From: Verrucomicrobiia bacterium
GTDB lineage: Bacteria > Verrucomicrobiota > Verrucomicrobiia > Limisphaerales > UBA11358
Length of the DNA stretch: 25,990 nucleotides
Direction of reading: 5' to 3'
Assembly (NCBI GenBank): GCA_030044395.1
Contig: JASHVW010000296.1
Span: 1-25,990, forward strand
Every line of letters begins with the position of its first letter. Position 1 is the stretch's first letter. Below, in pieces: positions 1 through 8,951 of the stretch. The position numbers and the translations under genes are program-made. Below the pieces are notes generated by a model. It saw only the letters and a program-made list of their open reading frames with translations. It did no database searches and had not been told where the DNA came from.

Positions 1-1226
1 TAATAAAAATCAGCGGCCACCAGTGCGGGATTGACTTCGATACTTTCGGCGGTGGACGTAATCGTGCCCCGGATTTTTGCCAGCACTGGCGTCATTTTCT
101 TCGTCTGCGTTTTAATCATTTCCAATTGCGCCGTCGGCGCGTTGGTGTAGTAGGCGGCGATCAGGGAGAAAGCATCGTCAATGTCCGCATCGCTCACGAC
201 GCCGCCCAGCGTGATTTGCCATTGCGAAATCAGGTAACTTGATTTGTCCACCCAGATTTTAACCTTTTGCCCAAACACTTTTGCCGTCAGTGTGTAACAA
301 TCCTGCCCGTTGACCGGTTCATCGTCGGTCTGTCCCAAATCTTTTATGACCTTCGTCAGGTTTGCCGGGTCGTCAAACAAATGTTGCATGTTCTTGAACT
401 GCTGCGACGGGTCGTTGGCCGGATTGACATCCGGTAACTGCATGTAAGTCGCAGGAACTCGCGGTTGGTGGATATCGTTAAACATGAACCGGCCCTGGTC
501 CGACGACCAAAAGGCAAAGGTGTTGGTTATCGCTCGCCGGTCAACCTTTGAAACCGCGTCTCCGGCAAAATAAAAAAAATTGGATTTCCCTCCCCTGACC
601 AAAAGGTCCGTTGTGTTTGTGATCACTCTGGGCATGCCCGGTGGATGACGCCTGGCGTTTTTCGCGTCGGCAGGCGCGTTCGGATTCAGATCGGCAACCG
701 TGAGGTTCGACAAATTCAGAAACAATGTGACCGTTACTTCCTCCTTGACCGTGCTCACATTTGTATAAGCCGAATGCACCTTGCTCAATATGCTTAGCGC
801 CTGGACCGCCGCGTCCGCCGTGGGGGTCGCCACGCGCGCGCCGGGATTTCCCATTTTCAACGTCTGGCTCGACTGGTATTTCGAATAGCCCAACCAGCCG
901 CCCGCACCCACCCCGACCAGAACAATGACCGCGCAAATCCCAATCAAAGCGTTTCGCATGGCATGCGACTGGCCGGGCGCCGGAACCATGGCGCCGTGGG
1001 CGTCAAGCCGTGGGGCGGCCGGCGCGGGCGGCATACCCGGTCTCGGCGGCAGCGGTGGCGGCGACGGCGGTGTCCGCGGTATTGGCGGCGGCGTGGCCAT
1101 CGGGGGCGCTTGTGGAACGATGATGGCTTGTTTGCAGGCCGGACAGTTGATTTGCATGCCGGCATAACCAACGTCGCACTGAATATGCTGCCCACATTGC
1201 GGGCAGGAAAATTTGAATTCAGCCAT
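1..1226 (-). CDS. Zinc-ribbon, proline-rich, membrane-anchored LolA-like protein (3' end outside window)
   Basis: The frame is open from ATG at 1226 to the left window edge (408 codons, no stop), so the C-terminus is missing. Residues 8-31 hold two CPxC knuckles (C8, C11, C28, C31), a zinc ribbon of the prokaryotic membrane-anchored type. Residues 38-72 are a proline-rich linker. Residues about 93-112 are a hydrophobic membrane segment. The remainder looks extracytoplasmic and resembles LolA/DUF2092-like beta-rich folds (a VKEEVTVTLF strand, a later YTLTAKVFGQKVKIWVD stretch, then a serine-tyrosine-leucine strand), which bind lipid or act as lipoprotein chaperones in known relatives. No strong Shine-Dalgarno is visible. 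The gene is divergent from the 1440 gene. Function is unassigned; the LolA-like resemblance is by eye. Confidence 0.75.
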   Translation of the reverse strand, partial: MAEFKFSCPQCGQHIQCDVGYAGMQINCPACKQAIIVPQAPPMATPPPIPRTPPSPPPLPPRPGMPPAPAAPRLDAHGAMVPAPGQSHAMRNALIGICAVIVLVGVGAGGWLGYSKYQSSQTLKMGNPGARVATPTADAAVQALSILSKVHSAYTNVSTVKEEVTVTLFLNLSNLTVADLNPNAPADAKNARRHPPGMPRVITNTTDLLVRGGKSNFFYFAGDAVSKVDRRAITNTFAFWSSDQGRFMFNDIHQPRVPATYMQLPDVNPANDPSQQFKNMQHLFDDPANLTKVIKDLGQTDDEPVNGQDCYTLTAKVFGQKVKIWVDKSSYLISQWQITLGGVVSDADIDDAFSLIAAYYTNAPTAQLEMIKTQTKKMTPVLAKIRGTITSTAESIEVNPALVAADFY

Positions 1227-1341
1227 AAATTTTTACTGCTGACATTCTGAGTGGCTACTTCCTGAGTAGACGCCGTTTTGAGGACTCTTGCAAGCTAAAT
1301 ATGGGCTTCCCCAATCGAAACGTCACCATATCGTCGCGTTT

Positions 1342-1370
1342 TTGACATAAGTTCGTAACACGGTTAAATC
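1342..1370 (+). promoter_or_regulatory. Candidate sigma70 promoter for the 1440 gene
   Basis: A perfect -35 hexamer TTGACA (1342-1347) is followed at 16-17 bp by TTAAAT/TAAATC (1364-1370) as a weaker -10. The predicted start near 1376 gives a leader of about 64 nt before the ATG at 1440. The remainder of the 213-bp divergent intergenic region shows nothing else I can name. Confidence 0.5.
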
Positions 1371-1439
1371 TTAATGACAAAACCGTCAGGCCATCGCAAA
1401 TCAGCGTAGTCCTGACGCTGCATCCAAACCCAGGGTCGA

Positions 1440-2561
1440 ATGAAAAATATGATTTTAACGATCGCCGCGCTCGCGCTGGCAGGAGCGGCCGCCCAAGCCC
1501 AGGGGGTGCCGTCCTTCCAACCGGGACGTCTGGCCGTCATGCGCGCCGGTGACCGCATGGTCAGTTTGCACCAAAAACAGTCGCCTTTGTTTATTGATGA
1601 ATTTTTGCCCGGCGCTTTCAATCCGTCGCCCACCTTCACCCTCCGCGTTCCCACCAACGGTCCTCAGACAATTTTTATCAATGGCCACGCGGCTACGGAG
1701 GGCATGTTAAGCCGGTCGGATGACAAACACCTGCTGGCGTTCGCCGGTTACGGCGGGGTGAACCTCCTTCAGGTTCCCGGCACACCCTCGTTGTTGGACA
1801 TCGAACGCGTTTTTGGCACCGTGGATGCCGCCGGCCACGAGCAAACCATCGTTTATGAAAAGCACAGTGCCGACGTAAAAATGAATCCCCGCGGTGCGGC
1901 GACCGATGGCTCAAACAATTTCTGGAGTTGCGGCAATGCGTTTGGGACGGCCTATTTCAACGCCGGCCCGCCCAGTGGCCTGGTGATCTTTAACGGGGCG
2001 CCTGATTCGCGCGATGCAAAAATCATCAATCATGTCCTTTACGTCACGCTCAACGATGAGGACGCCGCGGCCGCCAATCTCAACGCCGGAATCTATTCCT
2101 TCCAGGATACTGACGGAAATCCCGCGCCCCTGCCGAAGGCCCCCACCTCATCTCTCGCGCTCGTGGTCGCTGCCACGAGTCCTTACACTAAAATCGCCGG
2201 ATTCGATATGAACCCGCAAGGCACCATCGCCTACATGGCCGACACCGACATGGGTGTTGAAAAATATGTAAAGACGAATGGTTCATGGCAATTCGCCTGC
2301 AATTTTTCCATCCCGCAGAACATCTCCACCGCCGACAATCACGAAAACGGATGTTTCGGCCTGGCGGTGGATTTCAGCGGCGCCGCCCCCGTCATTTACG
2401 CCACGACAACCGAGGGCTATAACGGCTGCGTGAATTCCAATCGCGTGGTGCAGATTGTGGATACCAACGCCATGGCGACGGTCACAACCCTGGCACAGTC
2501 CCCCAGCGACAGGATTGCCTATCGCGGCATTGACTTCACGCCGGAACTCCAGGCGCATTGA
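1440..2561 (+). CDS. Secreted beta-propeller-like protein of unknown function
   Basis: A 373-residue protein. The N-terminus is a clear signal peptide (K3 in the n-region, a hydrophobic stretch to about residue 18, then AQAQG as a likely cleavage site), so the product is exported. The mature part opens with a GRLAVMRAGD strand and continues as a beta-rich chain with repeated Gly/Asp turns and phrases such as GIYSFQDTDGNP, IAGFDMNPQGTIAYMADTD and VIYATTTEGYNGC. These look like beta-propeller blades as found in many secreted Verrucomicrobia and Planctomycetes proteins. Three cysteines lie near the middle and C-terminus. The ATG at 1440 follows a short AGGG. It stands alone, with ribD starting 256 bp downstream. 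I do not recognise the family and assign no activity. Confidence 0.8.
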   Translation: MKNMILTIAALALAGAAAQAQGVPSFQPGRLAVMRAGDRMVSLHQKQSPLFIDEFLPGAFNPSPTFTLRVPTNGPQTIFINGHAATEGMLSRSDDKHLLAFAGYGGVNLLQVPGTPSLLDIERVFGTVDAAGHEQTIVYEKHSADVKMNPRGAATDGSNNFWSCGNAFGTAYFNAGPPSGLVIFNGAPDSRDAKIINHVLYVTLNDEDAAAANLNAGIYSFQDTDGNPAPLPKAPTSSLALVVAATSPYTKIAGFDMNPQGTIAYMADTDMGVEKYVKTNGSWQFACNFSIPQNISTADNHENGCFGLAVDFSGAAPVIYATTTEGYNGCVNSNRVVQIVDTNAMATVTTLAQSPSDRIAYRGIDFTPELQAH

Positions 2562-2817
2562 CCGCCAATGACCGTCCAATCATTTCGAGGACGATCAAGA
2601 TCAAAATCGCGCTCCATGAACTCGGCGTTTGGAGTTCCACGTTTACGCGGCCGCAAACCCCGAATCGGTTCATGGTTCCAATACGCGATTTCGAAATCGT
2701 GGAGCCTCCCCCCAGCCCGCGGTCAAAGAGGAGGTAGAGTAATGCTCATCAGGCAAGCCGCCGGCTTACGTGCGTTTTGATTTTGGCGTGAACCCCGCCG
2801 ACCGCTACCATGAGGCA
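2562..2817. other. Intergenic region upstream of ribD; no FMN riboswitch seen
   Basis: This 256-bp gap holds no gene I can support and no RFN (FMN) aptamer core, which would be usual for a regulated bacterial rib operon. It includes a GTTTGGAGTTCC phrase (about 2629-2640) related to one at about 5224-5235, probably a short interspersed repeat remnant. An open frame begins at GTG 2770 in phase with ribD, but the family start is at 2818. Confidence 0.5.
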
Positions 2818-3954
2818 ATGTCCGACGTTGACTATATGCGGCTGGCGTTGCGGCTCGCCCGAAAAGGCTTCGGGGCCACGTCGCCAAATCCGATAGTAGG
2901 CGCGGTGCTGGTGCGGGACGGGAAAATCATCGGTCGCGGCTGGCATCGGCGCGCCGGGTTGCCCCACGCGGAAATTGAGGCGCTCCGTGAAGCAGCCAGA
3001 CGCGGGCACACTGCGTCTGGCGCGACGCTTTACGTGACGCTGGAACCGTGCAGCACCCGCGGTCGTACCCCCCCCTGTACCGATGCCATTGTCTCGGCGG
3101 GAATCCGGCGAGTTGTCATCGGCGCCACTGACCCAAATCCAAAACACAGTGGGAAAGGCTTCAAGATTTTGCGCGCGGCGGGAATTTCGGTCGTCCACGG
3201 AATTCTAGGCGGCGAATGCGCGAATCTCAATGAGACCTTCAATCATTGGATTGTCCACCGCACGCCCTTCGTGACCGTTAAAGCGGCAATGACGCTGGAT
3301 GGAAAGATTGCCGCGGACGGCGGCGAATCAAAATGGATTACCGGCGAAAAAGCGCGCGCGCTTGCCATGAAATGGCGCCAGGGCGCGGACGCCATCCTCG
3401 TCGGCGTGAACACCATTCTGGCGGACAATCCGGCGCTGACCTTTCGACCGGTGGGAAATTCACCACCAAAGGGGCTGCGCAGGATTGTGCTGGATTCCCT
3501 GGCCCGGACGCCACTGGAGGCTAAAGTTGTCAAAGATGAATTCGCGGCTTTGACGACTGTTGTTGTCGGTAAAAACGCGCCTCCAAAACGCGCGGCCGCG
3601 TTGAAAAGAGCCGTGCGCGTCCTGCCTGCGCCTGTGGCCGGGGCCGGGATTGATTTGCGCTGGCTGTTGCGCAAACTCGGCTCGGAAAATGTGACGAACC
3701 TTCTGGTCGAAGGCGGCGGCGAAGTGAATGCGTCGTTTTTGTTTGGCGGTTTCGCGCACCGGGTGGCATTCTTTTACGCGCCAAAAGTTCTTGGCGGCAG
3801 CCACTCCCCTAAAGCCGTGGCCGGCGAGGGAGTCAAAACTCTGGATGAAGCCCTTCAACTGCGCCAGGTGGAATGGGAAAAAGTCGGTGAGGATTTGTTA
3901 ATGACCGCCCGCATACTTGACACGCCCCTCGACGGTCTTCAACGCCATCGCTAA
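2818..3954 (+). CDS. ribD: Bifunctional riboflavin biosynthesis protein RibD (deaminase/reductase)
   Basis: This 378-residue cytosolic enzyme catalyses steps two and three of riboflavin synthesis: deamination of the diaminopyrimidine phosphate and NADPH-dependent reduction of its ribosyl side chain. The N-terminal cytidine-deaminase-like domain shows the zinc motif HAE (50-52) and PCSTRGRTPPC with C78 and C87. From about residue 145 the reductase domain starts with VKAAMTLDGKIA, then SKWITGEKAR and a GGGEVNASF loop. I chose ATG 2818 (MSDVDYMRLALRLARKG) because known RibD proteins begin there; an in-frame GTG at 2770 would add 16 unmatched residues. ribE follows after 9 bp, so the two are cotranscribed. 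Length is normal for the family. Confidence 0.95.
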   Translation: MSDVDYMRLALRLARKGFGATSPNPIVGAVLVRDGKIIGRGWHRRAGLPHAEIEALREAARRGHTASGATLYVTLEPCSTRGRTPPCTDAIVSAGIRRVVIGATDPNPKHSGKGFKILRAAGISVVHGILGGECANLNETFNHWIVHRTPFVTVKAAMTLDGKIAADGGESKWITGEKARALAMKWRQGADAILVGVNTILADNPALTFRPVGNSPPKGLRRIVLDSLARTPLEAKVVKDEFAALTTVVVGKNAPPKRAAALKRAVRVLPAPVAGAGIDLRWLLRKLGSENVTNLLVEGGGEVNASFLFGGFAHRVAFFYAPKVLGGSHSPKAVAGEGVKTLDEALQLRQVEWEKVGEDLLMTARILDTPLDGLQRHR

Positions 3955-3963
3955 ACTCTCAAA

Positions 3964-4566
3964 ATGTTCACAGGCATTGTCCAGGAAACGGGCACGGTGG
4001 AGAAAATCGAGCGCGGTAAAGACTCGATTCTCCTGACCATTCGCGCCCAACGTTCGGCGCAAGGCCTCAAAATCGGCGGTAGCCTCGCAGTCAATGGTTG
4101 CTGCCTCACTGCGGCTAAAATCTCCGGTCGCGGAAAATTCAAGCGGGTACGGTTTGATTTGTTGAACGAAACCTGGAACCGGACCAGTTTTCAATTTCTG
4201 AAGATCCATTCAACCGTGAACTTGGAACGCCCCTTGCGCGCCGGCGGCGAGTTCGGCGGGCATTTTGTCTCCGGCCACGTGGACGGCATCGGCAGGATCG
4301 TTCGCTGGGAAAAATCCGGCGCGGACCACGTCCTGGACATCCGCGCGCCTGAAAATGTAATGCGTTACATGATCGAGAAAGGCTCGATTGCCCTCGACGG
4401 CATCAGCCTCACGGCGATGAACGTGCGGAAAAGCAGTTTTCGCGTCTGGATCATTCCGCACACGTTGGCGGTAACCGCTTTGCGTGAAAAATCAGCCGGT
4501 GACGTTGTGAACCTCGAGGCCGATCTTCTCGGAAAATACGCCAAAAAATTCGGTGCGCGGGCTTGA
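3964..4566 (+). CDS. ribE: Riboflavin synthase, alpha subunit
   Basis: This 200-residue enzyme dismutates two 6,7-dimethyl-8-ribityllumazine molecules into riboflavin plus the pyrimidinedione. It begins with the diagnostic MFTGIVQETG. Two lumazine-binding barrels are visible: the first with LAVNGCCLTA, the second from about residue 98 with GGHFVSGHVDGIG and IALDGISLTAMNV. The C-terminal helix (LLGKYAKKF) drives trimerisation in the family. The gene starts 9 bp after ribD with no clear Shine-Dalgarno, suggesting reinitiation by ribosomes that finish ribD. ribH and ribBA are not in this window, so the pathway is split. The gene converges on the DUF892 gene, 54 bp away. Confidence 0.95.
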   Translation: MFTGIVQETGTVEKIERGKDSILLTIRAQRSAQGLKIGGSLAVNGCCLTAAKISGRGKFKRVRFDLLNETWNRTSFQFLKIHSTVNLERPLRAGGEFGGHFVSGHVDGIGRIVRWEKSGADHVLDIRAPENVMRYMIEKGSIALDGISLTAMNVRKSSFRVWIIPHTLAVTALREKSAGDVVNLEADLLGKYAKKFGARA

Positions 4567-4620
4567 CCTCCGGCGCTGGCGACACCCCCCCCGCGAAATT
4601 AAAGCCCAGGGCCGCATTTC

Positions 4621-5121
4621 TTACGCGGCTTTGGAGACTTTTTCCGTAATCAAATAGTTTTGCACCATACGCGGCAACGAGTCGCTGATAATCTCGGCCA
4701 TTTGCTCCTCATCAAAAATGATTTGCTCACAGGCATCCGTCACGTCCGAAAGCCCGGCGGATTCGGCTGCGGCGATGATCGCGCGATAACAGGCGATCTC
4801 AAAATGCTCCATGGCATGCCAGCCCACGAGGTCTTTGATCACTTCATCGCGTGCAAGGCTCGTTTCCAAACCCTTCAACCCCTCGGTCATCAGGCCTATG
4901 CTGGTCTTGACCGTTGAAGTGTCCGCGTCCAGCGTTTTAAGGAGCCACTCCGCCGTTTGCGCGTGTCGCCGCGCTTCTTCCAAATGCTGTGAAGCCACGT
5001 ATCGCACCTCGGCCGGATGGCTCTGCTTCTCGGATATTTTCTTTAAAGTCACTTCCAGTCCCCGTTCCATGGCATACGCGTCCCCCAGCCAATCAATAAC
5101 TTCTTCCTTTGCATATACCAT
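4621..5121 (-). CDS. DUF892 (YciE/YciF-type) ferritin-like protein
   Basis: A 166-residue all-helical protein. The pattern LGDAYAMERGLEVTLKKI, then HLEEARRHAQTAEWLL, then HAMEHFEIACYRAI and DEEQMAEII is the four-helix ferritin-like DUF892 family. The E/H pairs on alternating helices (EEARRH, MEHFEIA, DEEQ) are the expected di-metal ligands. Relatives in enterobacteria (YciE/YciF) are stress-induced, but their reaction is not settled. The ATG at 5121 has an AAGGG Shine-Dalgarno 8 nt upstream. It lies about 200 bp downstream of the 1089-residue gene on the same strand, probably with its own promoter. The family call is solid; function is open. Confidence 0.85.
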   Translation of the reverse strand: MVYAKEEVIDWLGDAYAMERGLEVTLKKISEKQSHPAEVRYVASQHLEEARRHAQTAEWLLKTLDADTSTVKTSIGLMTEGLKGLETSLARDEVIKDLVGWHAMEHFEIACYRAIIAAAESAGLSDVTDACEQIIFDEEQMAEIISDSLPRMVQNYLITEKVSKAA

Positions 5122-5223
5122 TAGCTAGACCCTTGCCACCTTTCACATGGATTTTTGCTTCGAAAATTTGCCTTCGACGGCATTCTGCAACTCCCATGCT
5201 CTCTTCAACTGCATTCTGCATAC

Positions 5224-5247
5224 GTTCGGAGTTCCGCCTTCAGGCGG
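5224..5247. repeat. Short palindromic intergenic element (CCGCC-TTCA-GGCGG)
   Basis: A perfect 5-bp GC hairpin with a TTCA loop (5234-5247) follows CGTTCGGAGTT and is followed by tandem GACCTCT phrases. It has no T-tract, so it is not an intrinsic terminator. The same lead-in (GTTTGGAGTTCC) recurs near 2629. It looks like a REP-type interspersed palindrome. Confidence 0.45.
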
Positions 5248-5319
5248 TCTGACCTCTGACCTCTATCTTCAGGCCTCTGTCCTGCCCAACCCCCAAGGCC
5301 CCGCGCCTCGCGGGCAAAC

Positions 5320-8300
5320 TCACTGCCCCCGCATACTCAACTGCGGCGCTGATGCCTGTTTCAACTCAATCGTCCCCAAATTCACCACCGCATCACCATC
5401 GCCATTCGTGGCCGCCGGAACGGCCACCTGGTTCGGCGAAAGGAAAACATCATTCGCGCGGAAAAATTCCAGCGAGATTTCATATTTCCCCGGCGGCACC
5501 CAGGGTGACTTAAACGAACCATCCGCCATGATTTCAACGGGAACGCTTCGCGTATTGGCAAACGCCTTTTGAAATCCCGGCGACTTGAACAACCGGGCGG
5601 CTCCTTCCTGCGTTTTGGGCTGGTGCAATTGCGCAAGCATGTTGAAGGTGTATTCGGATTCAAGGAATGCCTGGACATGGTCGAAATCCGCCGTGCCATT
5701 CGTGTTATCCAGCGTCACTTTGCCAATTACCATCCGCTCGTCTCCGCCGAAGTTGAATTGCGTTGTTTCGCCGGGATTGATGGTAACATTGCCCAGCCAT
5801 TCATATTGACGGGCGCCGTTCCCAATCGGCACAAGCTGACCAAGCAAGTGGTTCCCGGGGGGCAAATCGTTCATCACGAAATGTCCCCGGTCATCCGTCA
5901 ACACGTCAAATTCTGATGGGGCGAACGTAATGCCCTGAGGTTGTCCTGGCGCCGACCGCTGACCCAGCGCCACCAGCTCATTCGTCGCCAGATGACGGCC
6001 GTGCCGCAAAGCCCCTTCAATCCGCCCCCACGGCTGCAACGTGACTTGTGGGGAACGTTTTAATTCATCCAGCGTGACCGCCGCAAAGCCCTTGTCATTC
6101 AACGCGACGACCGCCGCAGCGCCCTTGAACATCGGCAAAGTGAACCGGCCATCGGGTCCGCTATTGACGATGGCGCCCGCCTGCTTCGCTTCGCTATCTG
6201 AAAATTCCGCGTATCCTAAAAACAAAGGCCTCCCCGGCACGCGCTCGGCAACCTGCGCATCCGCCGCAGGCTTGCCATCGGGCAGAAGGACGATCCCTTT
6301 AATTTGCTGGCCCGCGATCCGTTCCAGGCTCGGCGCCGGCCGTCCCTGGGCAACGCTATTGGTTTGTCTTGCCGCGGCCTTGATACTGACGGTCACCGTC
6401 TGGCCCGGCTTTACCGTCACACTTTGCAGCCCCTCGTCGCGGTAACCATATTCACCCATCTTGATTTGAGAGGATATCATGAATGTGCCCGCCGGCACCT
6501 GGTCAAATTCGAATCGCCCGTTGCTGTCTGTCGTCGCACTGTTAAACACAAACACGTGATGATCCGAGATAGCCACACCCCCTCCGACTGAGGCAACACC
6601 CGGCTCGTTAAATTGCACGTCCAACGCCTCGTTGGCTCCCGGTGCGGACGGCCGGTTTAGCACGCCTTTAATGACACCGTAGGGCGCCAGGACAATGTTG
6701 GAATTTGCGGCGAGCTGATTCAGCGAAATCTGGGCAAAGCCTTGCGAGGACGCCGCGGCCACGCCCACCATGCCCAACTGCGGCGCAAACTCAAAATGCC
6801 CGTCCGAAGTTGTGCTCGTCAGGAGTGTGCTGGGCCGCGTATATAGACGGCCGCCAGGGTCAAGTTGCGGAGCTTCGGAATCGTCGCAGAGGAGCAAAAC
6901 CTCCGCGTTTGCCACCGGCTTGTGATCCATAACGACATAGCCGCCTGGGCCGGCGCCTCGTTTTAGCGAAAAAGAAACATTCGTCTGGTCCGTGTCCAAA
7001 ATGCTCGAGGTCGGGAGGTAGCCGTCCGCCTCCGCCTTCAAAACCGCCTGCGGCCATTTCTTGTTCACATAGACCGTGAAATCTCCATTGCGGCCCTCGA
7101 CCTCATCCGCCCCATCCCAATTATTCCTGTTCCATTGGAGATAAGCCCGCCCAGGCGTGACTCTGAAATTCGCCAGCGGCTCGTCGGTCCGTTCGTCAGT
7201 GACCCGACCCGAAACGGCGAATTGATCCGAATGGTCCGGCCCGACTTCCGCGCCGTGCAACGGCTTGTGCTCCGGCTGATTGGCATCCTCGGACGACATG
7301 CTGAAATCAGCGGGCAGGTCCGGGCCTTTCTCCATCAGGATAACCATGTTCGTCACATCGCCTTCCACCCGGCCAATCAATCTAGAGGTATATAAGCGAT
7401 CCAGACTGGCATTTTTTGACGATAGCCGATGCCCCGGCAACGCACTCACACTCAGGGAGACGGTTTCAGCCGGAATGCCGCGGAAATCGAAATGGCCATC
7501 GGGCGGCAGATTGATGTGGGTGTCGTCCCATGTTCCTTCGCGTCCTACCATCAGGACTGCCAGCGGTGGTATCGGAGCTCCATCCACGAGCACTACCCGG
7601 CCCGCCAGCCGGAAGCCCGGCGCCACGTTCATATCGCCAACGTCCGTCGTCTTACCATCTTTTCCCGTATGGACAGTTTGAGCCGGGACCGCGCCCATCT
7701 TGCTAAACGAATCCATGTCGCCATAAACATAATAATCCGTGTCTGGCGGCAGGTTGATGAACATGAACCGGCCGTTCGCGTCGGTACTGATGTCGTAATT
7801 TCCCGCGAAATGTCCGATGGTCCCGTCCACCGAATCAAGGCCCACTTTCACATTCGCCAGCGGCTGGCCGTGAAAAAGCACCCGTCCGGTCACTGACGCC
7901 CCCTCCGTAACCGTCAATGCATGCGTCGCATTTCCGCTGGCCAGGTCATTGAAATATTTTTTGGCAATTCCACTGCCGTAAATATCAACATCCATCGTCG
8001 CGAACGGCTTCTTTGACGTAATCAAAAACTCGCCATTCTCATCCGACACTGCCAGCGGATCCACGCCAGACACGTTGCCACCGATTTCCTCGCCATTCCG
8101 AAAAAGGATGTCATAGAACTCAACCACCGCGCCTTGCACCGGCCTCCCTTCGACATCCAATACCCGTCCGTGCAAACAATTTTCCGGCGGAGCTTCCGCC
8201 ATTTCGATGGGCGCCAATTTCACCGTAATCGGACCGTTCGTCGGGTCCACGCGGTCCACGTATTTCGGCTTAAACCCCTTGGCCACGACCAGCACCTGAA

Positions 8301-8589
8301 ACCTTAATTCCGGGTCCAGCGATTGGATCTCAAACTTGCCGTTCGCATCCGTTTGGGTCCGCTTGCGGCAATCGGCATAACAGGAAGGACAATACAAACC
8401 GGGTCCCCTTTTCGGTCCCGCTGTGGCAATGAACACGTTGGCGTTTACCGGCTCGCCGCTTTGTGTTTGCACCACCCCGGTCAAATCTGGCCGGGGCCGA
8501 TCATTCATCGCATCCGCCAATGCCATCTCCGTCCCCGCAATGCTGACCACGACGATCGCCAAATATTTGATCAAGCCAAATGGTTTCAT
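5320..8589 (-). CDS. Giant exported carboxypeptidase-regulatory-like repeat protein
   Basis: A 1089-residue protein with a signal peptide (residues 1 to about 26, hydrophobic LIKYLAIVVVSIAG then ALADA). The rest is about ten repeats of 70-120 residues, each opening with a strand such as LHGRVLDVEGRPVQGAVVEF, VTGRVLFHGQPLANVKVGL, VSGRVTDERTDEPLANFRV or IKGIVLLPDGKPAADAQV, with D(A/S)NGRFxFxxLPPG turns. This is the CarboxypepD_reg-like beta-sandwich fold used in bacterial surface proteins. Near the N-terminus a CPSCxxxC cluster could bind metal or form disulfides. GGAGG lies 5 nt before the ATG. I see no catalytic domain, so a structural, adhesive or polysaccharide-related surface role is the most that can be inferred. 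Confidence 0.85.
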   Translation of the reverse strand: MKPFGLIKYLAIVVVSIAGTEMALADAMNDRPRPDLTGVVQTQSGEPVNANVFIATAGPKRGPGLYCPSCYADCRKRTQTDANGKFEIQSLDPELRFQVLVVAKGFKPKYVDRVDPTNGPITVKLAPIEMAEAPPENCLHGRVLDVEGRPVQGAVVEFYDILFRNGEEIGGNVSGVDPLAVSDENGEFLITSKKPFATMDVDIYGSGIAKKYFNDLASGNATHALTVTEGASVTGRVLFHGQPLANVKVGLDSVDGTIGHFAGNYDISTDANGRFMFINLPPDTDYYVYGDMDSFSKMGAVPAQTVHTGKDGKTTDVGDMNVAPGFRLAGRVVLVDGAPIPPLAVLMVGREGTWDDTHINLPPDGHFDFRGIPAETVSLSVSALPGHRLSSKNASLDRLYTSRLIGRVEGDVTNMVILMEKGPDLPADFSMSSEDANQPEHKPLHGAEVGPDHSDQFAVSGRVTDERTDEPLANFRVTPGRAYLQWNRNNWDGADEVEGRNGDFTVYVNKKWPQAVLKAEADGYLPTSSILDTDQTNVSFSLKRGAGPGGYVVMDHKPVANAEVLLLCDDSEAPQLDPGGRLYTRPSTLLTSTTSDGHFEFAPQLGMVGVAAASSQGFAQISLNQLAANSNIVLAPYGVIKGVLNRPSAPGANEALDVQFNEPGVASVGGGVAISDHHVFVFNSATTDSNGRFEFDQVPAGTFMISSQIKMGEYGYRDEGLQSVTVKPGQTVTVSIKAAARQTNSVAQGRPAPSLERIAGQQIKGIVLLPDGKPAADAQVAERVPGRPLFLGYAEFSDSEAKQAGAIVNSGPDGRFTLPMFKGAAAVVALNDKGFAAVTLDELKRSPQVTLQPWGRIEGALRHGRHLATNELVALGQRSAPGQPQGITFAPSEFDVLTDDRGHFVMNDLPPGNHLLGQLVPIGNGARQYEWLGNVTINPGETTQFNFGGDERMVIGKVTLDNTNGTADFDHVQAFLESEYTFNMLAQLHQPKTQEGAARLFKSPGFQKAFANTRSVPVEIMADGSFKSPWVPPGKYEISLEFFRANDVFLSPNQVAVPAATNGDGDAVVNLGTIELKQASAPQLSMRGQ

Positions 8590-8613
8590 AACGTCCTCCG
8601 GGTCGAATCACTC

Positions 8614-8642
8614 AATATTGAACCTGAAACCGCGAATATCAA
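8614..8642 (-). promoter_or_regulatory. Candidate promoter of the 1089-residue protein gene
   Basis: On the minus strand TTGATA (8637-8642) is followed after 17 bp by AATATT (8614-8619), giving a start near 8607 and a leader of about 18 nt. Both boxes are imperfect, so this is a candidate only. Confidence 0.35.
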
Positions 8643-8851
8643 ATATTTTAGTTCAAAGAATATTTTGTCGCAGAGGGACCTCAAGCCCCGCGCCCCGCCG
8701 CACTGGTAGATGACGCGCCCTGTCGCGCCATCTTGTCTCGTCGAAGCGCAGCGGAGACGGAAACGTCCGAGCGACGGCCGATGCCGTCCCCGCCCGTAAG
8801 ATAGGGTGGAGCGCAACAAATCGTTCCCCAAAAAAGGAAACTAAAAAAGAC

Positions 8852-8880
8852 TTGCAAACTTTTGGGGGCGGGAATAGGAT
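8852..8880 (+). promoter_or_regulatory. Candidate promoter of the GloVer-repeat gene
   Basis: TTGCAA (8852-8857) and TAGGAT (8875-8880) are separated by 17 bp, each matching four of six consensus bases. The resulting leader of about 65 nt contains the 8897-8913 hairpin. Confidence 0.35.
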
Positions 8881-8951
8881 CGCCTGAGAAGGAGACCCAC
8901 ACTGGCCGTGTGGCAGGAAACCAAATGTAAACTCAACTCTAAATCGAAATT

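Larger units (their letters stand above)
8590..8951. other. 362-bp divergent intergenic region
   Basis: It separates two divergent exported-protein genes. It holds a candidate promoter for each, a perfect 6-bp hairpin (CCACAC-TGGCC-GTGTGG, 8897-8913) in the leader of the rightward gene, and GC-rich direct repeats (GCGCC-CTGTC-GCGCC around 8715-8730). No RNA gene or known riboswitch core was recognised. Confidence 0.5.

Noticed and set aside
944..1250. Several short open frames on both strands over the proline-rich linker
   Set aside because: They are out-of-frame shadows of the GC-rich CCG repeats in the partial zinc-ribbon gene.
2562..2817. FMN riboswitch upstream of ribD
   Set aside because: An AGCCCGCG phrase at about 2715 recalls the RFN element, but the other conserved RFN blocks (GGGGCAGGGTGAAATTCCC-like and the CCGACGGTATAGTC-like end) are absent.
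5234..5247. Intrinsic terminator after the 1089-residue gene
   Set aside because: The stem is strong but no T-tract follows on either strand.
8820..8951. Cyclic di-GMP (GEMM) riboswitch upstream of the GloVer gene
   Set aside because: A few A-rich and GCAAA phrases exist, but the GEMM core and paired stems cannot be assembled.
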